Source: Acholeplasmatales bacterium
Lineage (GTDB): Bacteria; Bacillota_I; Bacilli_A; Acholeplasmatales; Acholeplasmataceae
Direction of reading: 5' to 3'
Assembly (NCBI GenBank): GCA_003249785.1
Contig: QKIB01000047.1
Coordinates: 1 to 43,919, forward strand
DNA length: 43,919 bases
Part shown: positions 43,209-43,919 of the stretch, one piece after another
How positions within the stretch are numbered: the first letter of the stretch is position 1
Layout: each line of letters starts with the position of its first letter
Notes under the pieces: generated by a model
Databases searched by the model: none
Seen by the model: the letters and a program-made list of their open reading frames with translations, nothing else
What the model was told of the DNA's origin: nothing
Made by a program: the position numbers and the translations under genes

Positions 43209-43898
43209 ATGCGTATTGATAAATTTCTATCGAACCTCAAATATGGATCACGCAGTGAAATCAAAACTTTTTTAAAAGATCATGTCGTTAAAGTTGATCA
43301 ATTGCGTGTTTTCACACCGAGTTTTGAAGTAGATCCAAACATTGAGAAAGTGATGATAGACGATGAACTGGTTTTCTACAAGTATCCCATCTATTTGAAA
43401 CTTTATAAACCTTCAGGCTATCTTTCAGCAAATACAGATGAATTGCATCCGTGTGTCACACAGTTAATTCAAGCACCTTATGACCGATTTGATTTTGCTA
43501 TTGCCGGACGTTTGGATCTGGATGCAGAAGGATTGATGATTTTAACAACGGATGGTGGGTTTGCACATCAGATTACGATGCCAAGATCCCATGTTCCTAA
43601 AGTCTATGAAGTTGAACTGGATCATGACTTTGATGCAAACGAAACACTCATGAAAGGCGTCATGATCAAAGATGGAAAGAATCAGATGTATCTCGCTAGA
43701 GCACTTCATATCGAATCTTACGGTAAACTTGTCAAAATCACCATTGATGAAGGGAAATTTCATCAAGTCAAGCGGATGTTTGAAGCTACGGGACATTTGG
43801 TGTTAAAATTAAAGAGAATTCGAATTGGTAATCTTGAACTTGGCGATTTGACCATCGGATCTTATGAACCTTTTAGGAAAGAAGAAATCTATGACTGA
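43209..43898 (+). CDS. rsuA: RsuA-family 16S rRNA pseudouridine synthase
   Basis: A 229-residue enzyme of the RsuA/RluB class. The N-terminal S4-like domain (MRIDKFLSNLKYGSRSEIK) binds RNA; AGRLDLDAEGL holds the catalytic Asp, and KLYKPSGYLS and GKFHQVKRMF are the other family motifs. CAAGGAGC precedes ATG 43209; longer readings overlap def. It is divergent from def. Confidence 0.93.
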   Translation: MRIDKFLSNLKYGSRSEIKTFLKDHVVKVDQLRVFTPSFEVDPNIEKVMIDDELVFYKYPIYLKLYKPSGYLSANTDELHPCVTQLIQAPYDRFDFAIAGRLDLDAEGLMILTTDGGFAHQITMPRSHVPKVYEVELDHDFDANETLMKGVMIKDGKNQMYLARALHIESYGKLVKITIDEGKFHQVKRMFEATGHLVLKLKRIRIGNLELGDLTIGSYEPFRKEEIYD

Positions 43899-43919
43899 AA
43901 TTATTATGCAGGCATACGA
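43891..43919 (+). CDS. start of a further gene, partial
   Basis: ATG 43891 overlaps the rsuA stop by 8 bases and has AGGAAAG upstream; the frame reads MTEIIMQAY to the window edge. Too short to identify. Confidence 0.45.

Noticed and set aside
1-43919. CRISPR arrays, insertion sequences, prophage genes or attachment sites
   Set aside because: No regularly spaced repeats, transposase, integrase or phage structural proteins were found.

Overview
The window looks like a chromosomal segment of a low-GC Gram-positive-type anaerobe or microaerophile. UGA is used as a stop (for example nqrF, thiI and the SpoU methylase), so this is not the Mycoplasma code. Shine-Dalgarno sites are strong, a CcpA-type cre sequence and an HPr-like protein are present, and energy metabolism combines pyruvate:ferredoxin oxidoreductase, a Firmicute-order SUF operon and Rnf/Nqr-type membrane complexes. 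A lineage near Acholeplasma/Izemoplasma/Haloplasma or Erysipelotrichia-like Bacillota would fit, but this is inference without a tree. No insertion sequence, prophage or CRISPR array was seen.

Layout. 1-700: start of a minus-strand gene, then tRNA-His and two tRNA-Gln genes, with promoters and terminators. 750-9700: one long, tightly overlapping operon, cydA-cydB, then an Rnf-like set (RnfD-RnfG fusion, RnfE, RnfA), then a second Rnf/Nqr-like set (RnfD, RnfG, RnfE, RnfA) ending in an NqrF-type NADH dehydrogenase subunit. 9754-11301: surface protein with Ig-like repeats. 11359-15614: tRNA-Leu, a peroxiredoxin and PFOR. 16103-23147: oligopeptide ABC transporter oppABCDF. 23187-25561: a small membrane protein and a zinc-ribbon/membrane/leucine-rich-repeat protein. 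25894-26058: a candidate minus-strand small RNA. 26213-30918: sufCDSUB. 31012-32567: a lipoprotein serine protease followed by a paralogue that has lost the catalytic triad. 32615-34888: PucR-like regulator, orphan MsmX-type ATPase, ComK-like protein. 34967-37746: pgk, XRE-cupin regulator, HPr-like protein, tpiA. 37906-43919: a membrane protein, rpsD with a long leader, msrC, then thiI, a SpoU methylase, a TIM-barrel protein, def, rsuA and the start of a further gene.

The most interesting part is the 9-kb cyd-rnf-nqr operon. The second set keeps all four cysteines expected to hold the intramembrane [2Fe-2S] cluster, and keeps the NADH/FAD/[2Fe-2S] module. It lacks RnfB, RnfC and NqrA in the operon. 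The first set has lost all four cysteines and the recognisable FMN site of RnfD, yet keeps the FMN threonine of RnfG. The CydA encoded beside it has almost no Q-loop and has Asn where the quinol-site glutamate is expected. My hypothesis is that these genes encode an NADH:O2 oxidoreductase supercomplex in which electrons pass from an Nqr/Rnf-like unit to cytochrome bd through a modified Rnf-like adaptor, possibly without free quinone.

Other points: a candidate sRNA whose hairpin loops carry anti-Shine-Dalgarno sequences lies divergent from suf; an HPr-like protein keeps the regulatory serine but has an altered phosphotransfer site inside a glycolytic operon; and extended -10 promoters (TGNTATAAT) recur across the window.
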